In this document: positions 32,819 to 41,907 of the stretch, piece by piece
Numbering within the stretch: position 1 is the first letter of the stretch
Layout: each line of letters starts with the position of its first letter
Source of the DNA: Prevotellaceae bacterium MN60
GTDB lineage: Bacteria; Bacteroidota; Bacteroidia; Bacteroidales; Bacteroidaceae
Assembly: GCA_900199555.1 (NCBI GenBank)
Contig: FZQZ01000016.1
Coordinates: 1,885 to 53,945 of the forward strand
Length of the DNA: 52,061 nt
Direction: 5' to 3'
Position numbers and translations under genes: made by a program
Notes under the pieces: generated by a model
Databases searched by the model: none
The model's input: the letters and a program-made list of their open reading frames with translations, nothing else
Told to the model about the DNA's origin: nothing

Positions 32819-34324
32819 ATGGCTTATACACGTATGACTGCTGCCGAGGCTGCAGCATTGATTAAGAATGGCGAGAACATCGCCATGAGTGGTTTTACTC
32901 CTGCTGGTGTGGCAAAAGCCACCACGAAGGAACTGGCAAAGATTGCTGTCAAGGAACATGAGGCTGGACGCGAATTTAAGGTGGGCATCTTTACCGGTGC
33001 TTCAACAGGACAGTCAACAGATGGCGACTTGGCCAACGCTCAAGCTATCAAATATCGTGCGCCTTATACTACTAACCCAGACTTCCGTAAACATGTAAAC
33101 CTTGGAGAGATTCCTTACAACGACCTGCACCTGAGCCACATGGCACAAGAGCTGCGCTATGGATTCTATGGAGATGTAGATTGGGCTATCCTCGAAGTGT
33201 GTGACATCGAGGAGGTTGGCAACGACTATCATGTATATCTGACAGCTGCAGGCGGCATTTCTCCTACTGCTGCCCGACTGGCTAAGCACGTCATACTGGA
33301 GCTGAACAGCTTCCACAATCCCAACGCAAAGTATATTCACGACGTATATGAACCCCTCGACCCGCCTTATCGCAAACCCATCATGATTGAGAAGGTGAGC
33401 GACCGTATCGGTGTACCTTACGTATCAATACCTAAGGACAAGGTGGTAGGCGTGGTAGAATGTAACATACCTGACGAGGCTCATGCCTTCAAAGATAGTG
33501 ACCCTGTCACAGAGAAGATTGGTCACCTTACTGCCGAGTTCTTGGTCAATGAGATGCACCAAGGACGAATACCCAAGGAGTTCCTGCCTTTGCAGAGTGG
33601 TGTAGGCTCTACAGCTAATGCTATTCTGGGTGCATTAGGCTCAGACAAGTCTGTGCCCGACTTCAACATCTATACTGAGGTTATCCAGAACTCTGTCATC
33701 GAGATGATGCTCAATGGTCGCGTAAAGGATGCTTCAGCCTGCTCACTGACTGTCTCCAACGAATGCCTGATGCAGGTATACGATAATATGGACTATATGA
33801 AGCAGCACCTGACACTGCGTCAGAGTGAAATCAGTAACTCACCAGAGGTTATCCGCCGACTAGGGGTAATTGCTATCAACACTGCCATCGAGGCCGACCT
33901 CTATGGCAATGTGAACTCAACACATATCAGTGGTGTAAAGATGATGAACGGTATCGGTGGTTCGGGCGACTTCATCCGTAATGCATACCTCTCTATCTTC
34001 ACTTGCCCATCAGTTGCTAAGGGCGGTGTCATCTCAAGCATCGTTCCCTTCGTAAGTCATCAGGACTCTTCTGAGCATGATGTAAACATCATTGTTACAG
34101 AACAGGGAGTTGCCGACCTGCGCGGCAAGTCACCAGCTCAGCGTGCAGAGTGCATCATCGAGAACTGTGCTCACCCCGACTATAAGCAGTTGCTGTGGGA
34201 CTACCTGAAGATTGCCAAGATGGGACAAACACGCCACAACCTGACAGCAGCCTTCGCCATGCACGACACTCTGGCTCGCAAGGGCGATATGCACCTGACC
34301 GACTTTGCTGAATACGTGAAATAA
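32819..34324 (+). CDS. Acetyl-CoA hydrolase/transferase family (succinyl-CoA:acetate CoA-transferase type)
   Basis: 501 residues, typical length. Conserved blocks: MSGFTPAGVAKATTKELA, GIFTGASTGQSTDGDLA, PYNDLHLSHMAQELRYGFYGDVD, PLQSGVGSTANAILGAL, IYTEVIQNSVIEMM and EQGVADLRGKSPAQRA. The family moves CoA between acetate, succinate and propionate; in succinate/propionate-forming Bacteroidales this fits fermentative acid production. Which acyl-CoA is used cannot be read here. A TATCTTTG box lies at 32782-32789. A short gap leads to the 5'-nucleotidase pair on the same strand. Confidence 0.9.
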   Translation: MAYTRMTAAEAAALIKNGENIAMSGFTPAGVAKATTKELAKIAVKEHEAGREFKVGIFTGASTGQSTDGDLANAQAIKYRAPYTTNPDFRKHVNLGEIPYNDLHLSHMAQELRYGFYGDVDWAILEVCDIEEVGNDYHVYLTAAGGISPTAARLAKHVILELNSFHNPNAKYIHDVYEPLDPPYRKPIMIEKVSDRIGVPYVSIPKDKVVGVVECNIPDEAHAFKDSDPVTEKIGHLTAEFLVNEMHQGRIPKEFLPLQSGVGSTANAILGALGSDKSVPDFNIYTEVIQNSVIEMMLNGRVKDASACSLTVSNECLMQVYDNMDYMKQHLTLRQSEISNSPEVIRRLGVIAINTAIEADLYGNVNSTHISGVKMMNGIGGSGDFIRNAYLSIFTCPSVAKGGVISSIVPFVSHQDSSEHDVNIIVTEQGVADLRGKSPAQRAECIIENCAHPDYKQLLWDYLKIAKMGQTRHNLTAAFAMHDTLARKGDMHLTDFAEYVK

Positions 34325-34362
34325 CAAGAAAATACATACGATACAATCTTAAAGAAAACACT

Positions 34363-35130
34363 ATGAAAGTAAAAACAACAATGCTGGCACTGGCTACGAT
34401 GACCATGCTTGCCAGCGGATGTCAGTCGCACTACGAGGTAGCATCTGTGCAGCGTTCACGCATCTTGGTGGACGCCCGCTATGATGCTAACCCCGACGAG
34501 CAGGCTGCCGAATTTCTGAAGCCCTACAAGCACGTGGTAGATTCTATCATGGGACCCGTGGTGGGACGCTCGGCTAAGTACATGACGGCACAGCGCCCAG
34601 AGGGAGAACTGTCAAACCTCTTGGCAGACATCTTGGTATGGGCTGCTAAGGACTATGGCGAGAAGGTGGACTTTGGCGTATATAACATGGGAGGCGTACG
34701 TGCCGACCTGCCCAAGGGTACAGTAACCTATGGCGATGTGCTCGACATTGCACCCTTTGAAAACAAGATAGCCTTTGGTACGATGACAGGTGCCGAAGTG
34801 CTGGAACTGTTTGGCCAGATGGCTGCTGTAGGCGGCGAGGGTGTGAGCCACTCGGTGCGTATGGTAATTACCAAGGATGGCAAACTGGAGAGTGCTACCA
34901 TCAACGGCGAAGCGATAGACCCTGCCAAGGAGTATCGCCTGACCACCATCGACTACCTGCTGGGTGGTACAGACAAGATGGAGGCCATGAAGAAGTGTCG
35001 CAACGTGAATGCACCTAAGGATGCCTCAAACAATTCGCGCTTTATTATCATGAACTACTTCCGTGATATGCAGAAGCAGGGTAAAGAGGTTAATGCCGAG
35101 ATTGAGGGACGAGTAACGGTAAAAAAGTAA
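34363..35130 (+). CDS. 5'-nucleotidase C-terminal domain lipoprotein
   Basis: 255 residues with lipobox LASGC (C20). It contains only the C-terminal substrate-binding domain of 5'-nucleotidases: GELSNLLADILVWAAKD, DFGVYNMGGVRADLPKGTVTYGDVLDIAPFENKIA, and YRLTTIDYLLGGTDKM. The metallophosphatase half is encoded separately by the next gene, 12 bp downstream, in reversed order relative to the usual fused protein. The two products probably assemble in the periplasm. Confidence 0.9.
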   Translation: MKVKTTMLALATMTMLASGCQSHYEVASVQRSRILVDARYDANPDEQAAEFLKPYKHVVDSIMGPVVGRSAKYMTAQRPEGELSNLLADILVWAAKDYGEKVDFGVYNMGGVRADLPKGTVTYGDVLDIAPFENKIAFGTMTGAEVLELFGQMAAVGGEGVSHSVRMVITKDGKLESATINGEAIDPAKEYRLTTIDYLLGGTDKMEAMKKCRNVNAPKDASNNSRFIIMNYFRDMQKQGKEVNAEIEGRVTVKK

Positions 35131-35142
35131 AGACGAAGAACT

Positions 35143-35985
35143 ATGAAAGCAAGATATTTTCTCGTAATAGCAATGGCTCTGTTCGCATTATCCGGACAAG
35201 CCAAGAAGCATAAGCAACTGGTGATTCTGCATACCAACGATACGCACTCTACCATATTCCCTCTGAACACGGAGTTCCCTGACACGATGAAGGCTGGACG
35301 CGGTGGATTCCTACGTCGTATAGCTATGCTGAAAGAGGAGCGCCAGAAGCATCCCGACCTGCTCTACTTTGACAGTGGTGACTTTAGTCAGGGCTCTGGA
35401 TACTATACGCTGTTTAAAGGTGATGCCGAGATAGGACTGATGAACCAGATGGGCCTCGACGCCTCTACCATCGGTAACCATGAGTTCGACTTCGGACTAG
35501 AGAACATGGCACGCATCTTTAAGATGGCAAACTTCCCCATCCTTTGTGCCAACTACGACTTCACGGGTACACCGGTAGAGGGACTGACAAAGCCTTGGAT
35601 TATCATCAAGCGCAACGGCGTGAAGATTGGTGTATTTGCCGTATGTCCGAAACTGAAAGGACTGGTTAGCGACAAGAATTGTCTGGGTGTTAGATATCTC
35701 GACCCTGCAAAGGTTGCACTGAAGACTGCCACCATGCTGAAGAAGGAGAAGAAATGTGATGTGGTTATCTGCATCTCACACCTTGGCTGGGAGAGCAATC
35801 GTGGAGAGGACGACCTGTATATGATACAGAACTCACGTAACATTGACCTCGTGCTGGGTGGACATACGCATACCTACATGCCCTCACTGGAGTATGAGAA
35901 GAACCTAGACGGCAAGCCTATACCTGTAGACCAGAATGGTAAGCATGCCATCTATGTGGGTAAGTTGATACTTGACCTGAAATAA
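35143..35985 (+). CDS. 5'-nucleotidase/UDP-sugar hydrolase metallophosphatase domain
   Basis: 280 residues with signal peptide (MKARYFLVIAMALFALSGQA). Two-metal metallophosphatase motifs: ILHTNDTHS, DSGDFSQGSGYY, GNHEFDFG, VVICISHLGW and GGHTHTY. The C-terminal nucleotide-binding domain is missing and is supplied by the preceding gene. Expected activity is periplasmic hydrolysis of 5'-nucleotides or nucleotide sugars. A terminator follows at 35988-36021. Confidence 0.9.
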   Translation: MKARYFLVIAMALFALSGQAKKHKQLVILHTNDTHSTIFPLNTEFPDTMKAGRGGFLRRIAMLKEERQKHPDLLYFDSGDFSQGSGYYTLFKGDAEIGLMNQMGLDASTIGNHEFDFGLENMARIFKMANFPILCANYDFTGTPVEGLTKPWIIIKRNGVKIGVFAVCPKLKGLVSDKNCLGVRYLDPAKVALKTATMLKKEKKCDVVICISHLGWESNRGEDDLYMIQNSRNIDLVLGGHTHTYMPSLEYEKNLDGKPIPVDQNGKHAIYVGKLILDLK

Positions 35986-35987
35986 AC

Positions 35988-36021
35988 AAAAAAGCATCGG
36001 ATGTTCTCCGATGCTTTTTTT
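35988..36021. terminator. Bidirectional terminator
   Basis: AAAAAAGCATCGGA (35988-36001), 5 nt loop, TCCGATGCTTTTTT (36007-36020). It lies between the convergent metallophosphatase and PorT-like genes. Confidence 0.9.
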
Positions 36022-36040
36022 ATATGATAGCTTATTCGTC

Positions 36041-36787
36041 TTATTCAAAATAGAAGGTCAGCACAACCATCTTGGACTGTGCTCCACATACACTGCTAGC
36101 ATAGGCCTTCAGACTACCGTCTCGCAGTTCGTTGACGTGGTTCTTGTCGAGTACATCACCCAGACCGAAGCAGAACTTCAGCTCGGGAATGAGCTTGAAG
36201 AAGGGAAGATAGAAGTCGCAACCCATACCTACCTCTACCATCGTATTGAATCGCTTTACATGTATCACGTCTTGGTCGCTGCCTGTGAGGTTCATCATAG
36301 GATTGATACCTGCCATCAGGTAGGGACGATAGTTGTTCCAACGCGGTGCAGCAAACTTGAGGTCGATAGGCAATGAGATATAGGTATTCTTCATGTCCTG
36401 TGTCTTCTTGGTAGGTCGGCCTTGCTCGTCGAGCTGATTCATATTGAGCAGGGTGAGGTGCTTACCACCAAAGTGCATAGTAGGAGTTACACGCAGCGAG
36501 AAGTTGTTAGAGAGGCGCAACTCACCCAAGACACCAACAGAGAAGCCTGCAGCCCATCGGTCGGCATCGCATAGGATATACTGCGACTGCATCACACCCT
36601 CGTCATCAGCCATCTGGAAAGGTCCTGTCTGGTCGAACTCAATGTCTTGCATGTGAAGACCTACCAAGATACCAAAGTGCATGGGGCGTAAGTCAATATA
36701 TGGCTTATACTGAACTTGGCGATCTTGCTGAGCAAACATAGATAGACAGCAGAGCAGGAGAAGTATTATAGATAAATGTCGTTTCAT
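36041..36787 (-). CDS. PorT-like outer-membrane beta-barrel protein
   Basis: 248 residues with signal peptide (MKRHLSIILLLLCCLSMFAQ). The pattern matches PorT-family barrels: RPMHFGILVGLHMQDIEF, WAAGFSVGVLGELRLSNNFSLRVTPTMHFGGKHL, NTYISLPIDLKFAAPRWNNYRPYLMAGINPM and a terminal strand ending VVLTFYFE. Barrel proteins of this family act in Bacteroidetes envelope assembly, and PorT itself in type IX secretion. Whether this is the true secretion component or a paralogue cannot be settled by eye. Confidence 0.82.
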   Translation of the reverse strand: MKRHLSIILLLLCCLSMFAQQDRQVQYKPYIDLRPMHFGILVGLHMQDIEFDQTGPFQMADDEGVMQSQYILCDADRWAAGFSVGVLGELRLSNNFSLRVTPTMHFGGKHLTLLNMNQLDEQGRPTKKTQDMKNTYISLPIDLKFAAPRWNNYRPYLMAGINPMMNLTGSDQDVIHVKRFNTMVEVGMGCDFYLPFFKLIPELKFCFGLGDVLDKNHVNELRDGSLKAYASSVCGAQSKMVVLTFYFE

Positions 36788-36889
36788 ACGTATATCATAT
36801 AACGCAAGGACTTAAGGTTTTATTATTTCGACTATGTATAAATTATGAAAATAACTACCCAAAAGTAGGTATTATTCGAAAAAATTATC

Positions 36890-36897
36890 TACCTTTG
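36890..36897 (+). promoter_or_regulatory. -7 element for the ferredoxin gene
   Basis: TACCTTTG matches TAnnTTTG, 48 nt before the ATG. No good -33 box is seen, but CTACCCAAAAGTAGG (about 36856-36870) just upstream is a short inverted repeat that could bind a regulator. Confidence 0.55.
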
Positions 36898-36945
36898 CAT
36901 CACAAATATTTATTAATTTATTCATTAAACTAAACAAATAAGATT

Positions 36946-37113
36946 ATGGCATACGTAATTGGTCCCGACTGTATCGCATGTGGTACATGTATCGACGAGT
37001 GCCCCGCAGGAGCAATCTCTGAGGGTGAGAAGTATTCTATCAACCCCGACATGTGCACAGAGTGTGGTACATGCGCTGACGTTTGTCCGTCAGAGGCTAT
37101 CACCCTTGAATAA
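36946..37113 (+). CDS. Small 2[4Fe-4S] ferredoxin
   Basis: 55 residues, ATG 36946 to TAA 37111-37113. Two complete cluster motifs: C-IAC-GTC-IDEC-P and C-TEC-GTC-ADV-C-P, each CxxCxxCxxxCP, with the usual pseudo-twofold symmetry. It is the classic clostridial-type electron carrier for pyruvate:ferredoxin oxidoreductase and related enzymes in the cytoplasm. It is monocistronic, with its own -7 box and a strong terminator. Confidence 0.95.
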   Translation: MAYVIGPDCIACGTCIDECPAGAISEGEKYSINPDMCTECGTCADVCPSEAITLE

Positions 37114-37147
37114 GGACTAGCTTAAATTTTATGTGGTTAAAACAATG

Positions 37148-37183
37148 AGTGGGTTGTCCGTTAGGACGGCCCACTTATTTTTT
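37148..37183 (+). terminator. Terminator of the ferredoxin gene
   Basis: AGTGGGTTGTCC (37148-37159), 4 nt loop, GGACGGCCCACT (37164-37175), then a T-run. Confidence 0.85.
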
Positions 37184-37221
37184 TGTATATAACCTATTCA
37201 TTCGTTATCTGTGATAAACGA

Positions 37222-37250
37222 AAAAGCTCTCCACATTGGGAGAGCTTTTC
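37222..37250 (-). terminator. Terminator of the TPR/TonB cluster
   Basis: AAAAGCTCTCC (37222-37232) pairs with GGAGAGCTTTT (37239-37249), just past the TPR gene stop on the minus strand. Confidence 0.8.
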
Positions 37251-37271
37251 TTTGGGATATGTTATTGCTTA

Positions 37272-38702
37272 TTACTTAGCACCCATTACCTGCTTGGCAA
37301 TCTCGTTATCAGGATCGATGAGCAGCAGCTTCTGAGCGTACTGCTTGGCAGTCTCCTTGTTGTCATGGAGCACAAAGTAGTAAGAGATGAGGTAACGATA
37401 GCTCTCGGTCAGACGAGCCTTATCGGTAGCATCCTTATTCTCCTTGTCACCAATGAGCTGGTCGAGCTTCTCGTAGAAAGGCTTGGCAAGTCCCTTCTTC
37501 TGATCGGGATCCATGTAAGAGTTTACTCGGGCACGCATGAAGGTAGCATACTCTGCAGCATCCTGGAACTTAGTCTCCAAATCCTGATAGGTCTTGTCTG
37601 CCTGCATGAAGCTCTCGGTCTGCTCTTCTTTGGTCTGCTTCTTATTGGCATTTTGCAGGTGAAGCTGAGCGAGAGCAGCAATATCGTTGGCAGAAGCCTT
37701 CTCAACAGTATTCAGGTACTCCTGATAGTTCTTGATAGCGTTGGGGAAGTCTTCCTGAGCCTTGTAGGCATCAGAGAGTTGCTTGATGACGCCGGCACGC
37801 TTAGCCTTATTGTCCATATCGTCCTGCTGCAAAGCCTTGTTATACATCTCGATGGCTTTATCAAACTGCTTTGCACCACTCAGCGCATTGCCATAGTAAG
37901 TGTAGTCGTAGTAAGAGAACTTAGCAGAGTCAGACTTGTGGAACAGAGCGTCGGCATAACCGAGGGCTTCGTCATACTTCTTAAGCTCAGTGCCATTGAA
38001 GAAAGCAAGACGATTGAAGGCAGCGTGACGAGGTCTCTTACGCAGACCAAACTTGGCAATCTCAAAGCTCTTATCATACTTCTGCTTGAAGAAGGCGGTC
38101 ATAGCGTAGTCGCTCAGGTCGCGATCTTCCATCTTCTCCTTGTCGCCCTTGTCGTAAGCACGCAGAGCAGCATCGAAGTCGTTAGACATATAATAGATAC
38201 GACCAATCATTGCATCAACGGGAAGGTCGGGACGCTGCTCCTTCAGCTCTTCGAGCTTGCTAACAGCACCACGTGGGCTGATCTTACGATATACGTTAGC
38301 ATACTTGTAGTAAGCCTCAGGGCTCTTGGGGTCTACATAGATAGCCTGCTCATACTGAACGGCAGCCTGTCCACCATCGTCACCCATAGCAGCGATATCA
38401 CCCAACAGGATGAAGGCAGGAGCGCACTGGTTCTTAGATGCAGCAAGCGCATACGAAGCATAAGTCTTTGCGTTAGCGGTGTCCTTTACTGCATAGAACT
38501 CACGACCGAAGGCAACCAGATTGATAGCGTTCTTCTTATTAGCTTTGTAGAAGGGCTTCATCTGCTTGTCCAGATCAGCGGGTTTACTACTAATAATTTT
38601 CTTAACGGCGTCAATATCGGCAGTGGTGCCAGTCTGAGCCAAAGCGTTAGCGCTGTAACCAGCGGTAAGCGCTGCGATGAATAAATATTTAATTGTCTTC
38701 AT
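37272..38702 (-). CDS. Periplasmic TPR protein at the end of the ExbBD-TonB cluster
   Basis: 476 residues with signal peptide (MKTIKYLFIAALTAGYSANALAQ). Many degenerate TPR units, for example APAFILLGDIAAMGDDGGQAAVQYEQAIYVDPKSPEAYYKYANVY and YYDYTYYGNALSGAKQFDKAIEMYNKALQ. TPR scaffolds mediate protein contacts. The position behind tonB and the PstS-like gene is recurrent in Bacteroidales and suggests a helper of energy transduction or envelope assembly; the exact partner is not known. Confidence 0.85.
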   Translation of the reverse strand: MKTIKYLFIAALTAGYSANALAQTGTTADIDAVKKIISSKPADLDKQMKPFYKANKKNAINLVAFGREFYAVKDTANAKTYASYALAASKNQCAPAFILLGDIAAMGDDGGQAAVQYEQAIYVDPKSPEAYYKYANVYRKISPRGAVSKLEELKEQRPDLPVDAMIGRIYYMSNDFDAALRAYDKGDKEKMEDRDLSDYAMTAFFKQKYDKSFEIAKFGLRKRPRHAAFNRLAFFNGTELKKYDEALGYADALFHKSDSAKFSYYDYTYYGNALSGAKQFDKAIEMYNKALQQDDMDNKAKRAGVIKQLSDAYKAQEDFPNAIKNYQEYLNTVEKASANDIAALAQLHLQNANKKQTKEEQTESFMQADKTYQDLETKFQDAAEYATFMRARVNSYMDPDQKKGLAKPFYEKLDQLIGDKENKDATDKARLTESYRYLISYYFVLHDNKETAKQYAQKLLLIDPDNEIAKQVMGAK

Positions 38703-38766
38703 AATCCTTTTGTTTTAAGTGTTATCTCAGTTATATGACGATTAAAACGTTGGAATGTTTATTTTA

Positions 38767-39726
38767 TTATTGATTATTCACAAAAACCGTGCGTGAATTG
38801 ATGCCAGCCTGTATAGGAAGCAGTCCTGATTTTTGGATGATAAGCTGTCCTTTAGGTAGGCGGCAGAAATGAGCAAATCCACTGGGCAGTCCGCTGCGTG
38901 GCTCGTTGAGTAGCGCATAGATGGTGCGTACGAGTGGATAGTTACCATTATATATATAGTATTGATAGGGGCGCCAGCTATTAGCCACAGTGGCTGAGTC
39001 GAGGCGGCTTACCTTCATTACTGTTATATTCTTCTTAAAGGTGACATTGGTAGTGTCACGACTGTCGTTAAGCCAGTTTGAACCGATAATACCCAGAGAG
39101 TTCTTATGATTCTCCACATAATCTATTACGGCAGCACTGGTCTTTACAGCTCCAATGTTGGGAGCTTTGATCTCTTTACCTCCCAATAGTGAGTCAACAC
39201 ACCAACGTACGGTACTTGACAGAGGATTGTCGAAGACCACATCGATGGTTCCCAACTTAGAGGTTGGATAGAGGTCTTTCCAGTTGACTATCTCACCACG
39301 AAGGATTCGTTTGAAATCTTTAACCGTGATGCAGGTGTCTGGATTGCTATTGTTTACGATGATAGCCAAACCATCGTATGCGATGGGAATCGTTCTCGGC
39401 ATATATTTTCTGTCGATTAGATTCTGTCGCTCTTTGGGTGTCAGGTCGCGGGTACTGAAGGCAAGCCATGTCTCCAGTTTCATCAGTTTCTTGATGGCGT
39501 CCTGTTCGTTGGTGTATTCGGCTTCCAGTGTGTCAAGCACATTCTGGAAAAGGAATACATCGAGGGCTTCGTTCAGGATAGGACTGAAGCTCTCGTCAGC
39601 AGTGAAGTAGCGGGCAGCCCGCTGATAGTCCTTCTCTGCTTGAGTATTTTTAGGCTTGTCCCCACATGATGGGAACAAGCCTAAAATGAGTGTTAATCCA
39701 ATAAAAATGGATGCGATTTTCTTCAT
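38767..39726 (-). CDS. PstS-like substrate-binding lipoprotein
   Basis: 319 residues with lipobox LFPSC (C21). The PBP-like fold is visible: SFSPILNEALDVFLFQN, IPIAYDGLAIIVNN, TVKDFKRILRGEIVNWKDL, GIIGSNWLND and a closing FAHFCRLPKGQLIIQKSGLLP. Phosphate binding is the family's typical role, but no Pst transporter genes are nearby. It lies between tonB and the TPR gene, 5 bp after the tonB stop, so it may serve the TonB system instead. Confidence 0.85.
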   Translation of the reverse strand: MKKIASIFIGLTLILGLFPSCGDKPKNTQAEKDYQRAARYFTADESFSPILNEALDVFLFQNVLDTLEAEYTNEQDAIKKLMKLETWLAFSTRDLTPKERQNLIDRKYMPRTIPIAYDGLAIIVNNSNPDTCITVKDFKRILRGEIVNWKDLYPTSKLGTIDVVFDNPLSSTVRWCVDSLLGGKEIKAPNIGAVKTSAAVIDYVENHKNSLGIIGSNWLNDSRDTTNVTFKKNITVMKVSRLDSATVANSWRPYQYYIYNGNYPLVRTIYALLNEPRSGLPSGFAHFCRLPKGQLIIQKSGLLPIQAGINSRTVFVNNQ

Positions 39727-39731
39727 TGTGA

Positions 39732-40562
39732 TTATTGCAGTCTGAAGGTTACAGGTACGGTGTACTTTACACGTACAGCCGAACCGTTCTGCTTACCAGG
39801 AATCCAGCGAGGCATTGACTTAACAACGCGCTGTGCTTCCTTGTCGAGAGATGGGTCAACAGACTTAACGACGCGAACGTCGGTGATTGAGCCATCGCGC
39901 TCAACGACGAAGCTGACGATTACACGTCCCTGAATACCGTTCTCCTCAGCAACAACCGGATACTTGATGTTCTTTGACAGGTACTCGAACAGAGCAGAAG
40001 GACCACCAGGGAATGAAGGCATCTGTTCAACAACGTCGAACACCTTTGTCTCTTCTTCCTTCGGAGGTTCGGGCTGTGCGATAGTTTCCTTAGCCTTCAG
40101 CACTTCGCCTGCAGCCTCGTCATTACCAGTTACGTCGAACGCACCGATAGCGGTGTTAATCTTGCTCAGGTCATCCTGCGACTTCAACTCGTCTTCCGGT
40201 TTCACCTCATCGTCCTTCTTAATTTCAGGAGCGGTGAACTTCACAGAACTCTTAACCTTTTCTACTTCAAGTTTCTCAATCTTCGGTTCTTCTTTCTTCT
40301 CAACCTTAGCTTCCTGCTTCTCAGCGAGCTTTGCCAACTCAACGTCGGCTTCCATCGCTACATCCTTTCTCATCGCATTCTCAACGACACCCTTCACAGC
40401 AACAACGGCTGCGATGGCTACGCCGATAGCGAACATAATGAGCAGCGAATAGATATTACGCTTGCCAGTTTCTTTGCGCAGTTGATAAGCACCGTAAGCG
40501 TGGTTCTTACCATCAAAAACGAGGTCGACCCAGCTATTGTCTATAAGATCTATTTTTGACAT
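39732..40562 (-). CDS. tonB: TonB energy transducer
   Basis: 276 residues. One N-terminal membrane segment (IYSLLIMFAIGVAIAAVVAV, ~34-53) is followed by a long K/E-rich periplasmic spacer (KLAEKQEAKVEKKEEPKIEKLEVEKVKS...). The C-terminal domain (QMPSFPGGPSALFEYLSKNIKYPVVAEENGIQGRVIVSFVVERDG...VPVTFRLQ) contacts the TonB box of outer-membrane transporters. It is encoded with two ExbD genes and ExbB and could power the SusC-type transporter at 12480-15731. Confidence 0.93.
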   Translation of the reverse strand: MSKIDLIDNSWVDLVFDGKNHAYGAYQLRKETGKRNIYSLLIMFAIGVAIAAVVAVKGVVENAMRKDVAMEADVELAKLAEKQEAKVEKKEEPKIEKLEVEKVKSSVKFTAPEIKKDDEVKPEDELKSQDDLSKINTAIGAFDVTGNDEAAGEVLKAKETIAQPEPPKEEETKVFDVVEQMPSFPGGPSALFEYLSKNIKYPVVAEENGIQGRVIVSFVVERDGSITDVRVVKSVDPSLDKEAQRVVKSMPRWIPGKQNGSAVRVKYTVPVTFRLQ

Positions 40563-40599
40563 AGTTCCTTTTTTCTTTTTTTAGTGGTTAGACATCGAC

Positions 40600-41250
40600 T
40601 TATTTAACACCAGCCTTTTCGATCAGTGCGCGATCGTCGGGGTTAATCTTGTCGATGACATACTTATCAATACTGCAGATGAGCATCTCGTCAAGAGCCT
40701 CAATCATATTCTCATAAGTAGCTGTATCCAGCGGACGGATGATGACAGTCATAGTAGGAACCTTCTCACCGCTGGGCAGTTGACCCTTCTTGATGAGAGA
40801 GAGTTGCTCCTGATACTGCTGGTCAGTCATCTTGCTGTTATAAGCAGCCTTCTGAGCATCGAGCTCTTTCTTAGCTACCATAATCTTTGCTACAGGGTTA
40901 ACACCCTCCTCAGTAGTGTGGTTGATGAGCACGTCACGAATACCTTTAGCACCGTAACTGGTCTTCTTTACACAAGAGGGGTCCTCGTAGTTAGGCAGAC
41001 CTGCTACGTACCAGATCTGATTATCTGCACCCAAGTAAAGAGTAATGGTATGAGAAGCCTTTGTTACTGATTTATCTTCCTTCGATACGTTTTCGTCGTT
41101 AGACGGCATCGTAAGCTGCATAGACTGAGGCTTAGCCAGTGTAGTACACAGCATGAAGAAGGTGATCAACAGCATCATCATATCTACCATCGGCGTGAAG
41201 TTCACGCGGGTATCCATTTTCTTCTGTTTACTCAAATTCTTTTTTGCCAT
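40600..41250 (-). CDS. exbD: ExbD/TolR-family protein (second copy)
   Basis: 216 residues. A short basic N-terminus, then one membrane segment with the key aspartate: DTRVNFTPMVDMMMLLITFFMLCTTLAKPQ. The periplasmic domain follows (HTITLYLGADNQIWYVAG..., TVIIRPLDTATYENMIEALDEMLIC). It starts 3 bp after the first ExbD gene, so translation is tightly linked. Confidence 0.92.
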   Translation of the reverse strand: MAKKNLSKQKKMDTRVNFTPMVDMMMLLITFFMLCTTLAKPQSMQLTMPSNDENVSKEDKSVTKASHTITLYLGADNQIWYVAGLPNYEDPSCVKKTSYGAKGIRDVLINHTTEEGVNPVAKIMVAKKELDAQKAAYNSKMTDQQYQEQLSLIKKGQLPSGEKVPTMTVIIRPLDTATYENMIEALDEMLICSIDKYVIDKINPDDRALIEKAGVK

Positions 41251-41253
41251 AGC

Positions 41254-41871
41254 TTATTCCTCCTCCGATGCAGTTTTAAGGTTGGTAATCAACTGATAAC
41301 GGTTCTCATTCATATCCTGAAGCTCAGACATCATGGCCTTTACAGTTTTGTAAGAGGTCTTTGAATCTGCCTTGATGGCAATCTTCATGTCTGGGTTCAC
41401 ATCATGTGCGGTTTTCACCCACATCTGAAACTCGCTCATTCCATCATTGATACTATCAGTGGGAATGCCGAGCATCTGAATGGCCTCACCCATCTTCTCG
41501 GGCTCCAAGCTGAGGTATGCTGCAAGCTTCTCCATGGGCGCGCCAACCATAGCATCTTCCAAGAAGTGCTTCTGCTGGGTGGCATTGAGAGAGACACCGA
41601 AATGGTCGGTCATCGCCTCCATCATTGCTTTCATGTAGTTCTTGTTTTCAGTGCCGAGATAGATCTTGCCTTCTGGACTAACCAGAATATTCAAGACATC
41701 ATTCTCAGGCACCTTGACCTCAGACACTGAGCTAGGCGTAGTGACTTGAATAGGCTCCGGTGTTAAGAATGTTGAAGTCAACATAAAGAAACACAGAAGC
41801 AGCGTCATCACGTCTGACATAGGCGTCATGTCAATCCAGATGTCTTTTTTCTGTATCTTAATTTTAGCCAT
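41254..41871 (-). CDS. exbD: ExbD/TolR-family protein (first copy)
   Basis: 205 residues. DIWIDMTPMSDVMTLLLCFFMLTSTFL has the membrane aspartate of ExbD. The periplasmic part ends MKIAIKADSKTSYKTVKAMMSELQDMNENRYQLITNL, the usual ExbD end. Two divergent ExbD copies are standard in Bacteroidales and probably form a heteromeric stator with ExbB. Confidence 0.93.
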   Translation of the reverse strand: MAKIKIQKKDIWIDMTPMSDVMTLLLCFFMLTSTFLTPEPIQVTTPSSVSEVKVPENDVLNILVSPEGKIYLGTENKNYMKAMMEAMTDHFGVSLNATQQKHFLEDAMVGAPMEKLAAYLSLEPEKMGEAIQMLGIPTDSINDGMSEFQMWVKTAHDVNPDMKIAIKADSKTSYKTVKAMMSELQDMNENRYQLITNLKTASEEE

Positions 41872-41907
41872 ACTAAAACTGATTTTAAAGTTTTAAATGG
41901 TTAATAA

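Noticed and set aside
37236..38684. A 482-codon open frame on the plus strand opposite the TPR gene
   Set aside because: It mirrors the codon usage of the TPR gene, is almost entirely L/V/S/I, has no promoter and overlaps the terminator. The minus-strand TPR gene explains the region.
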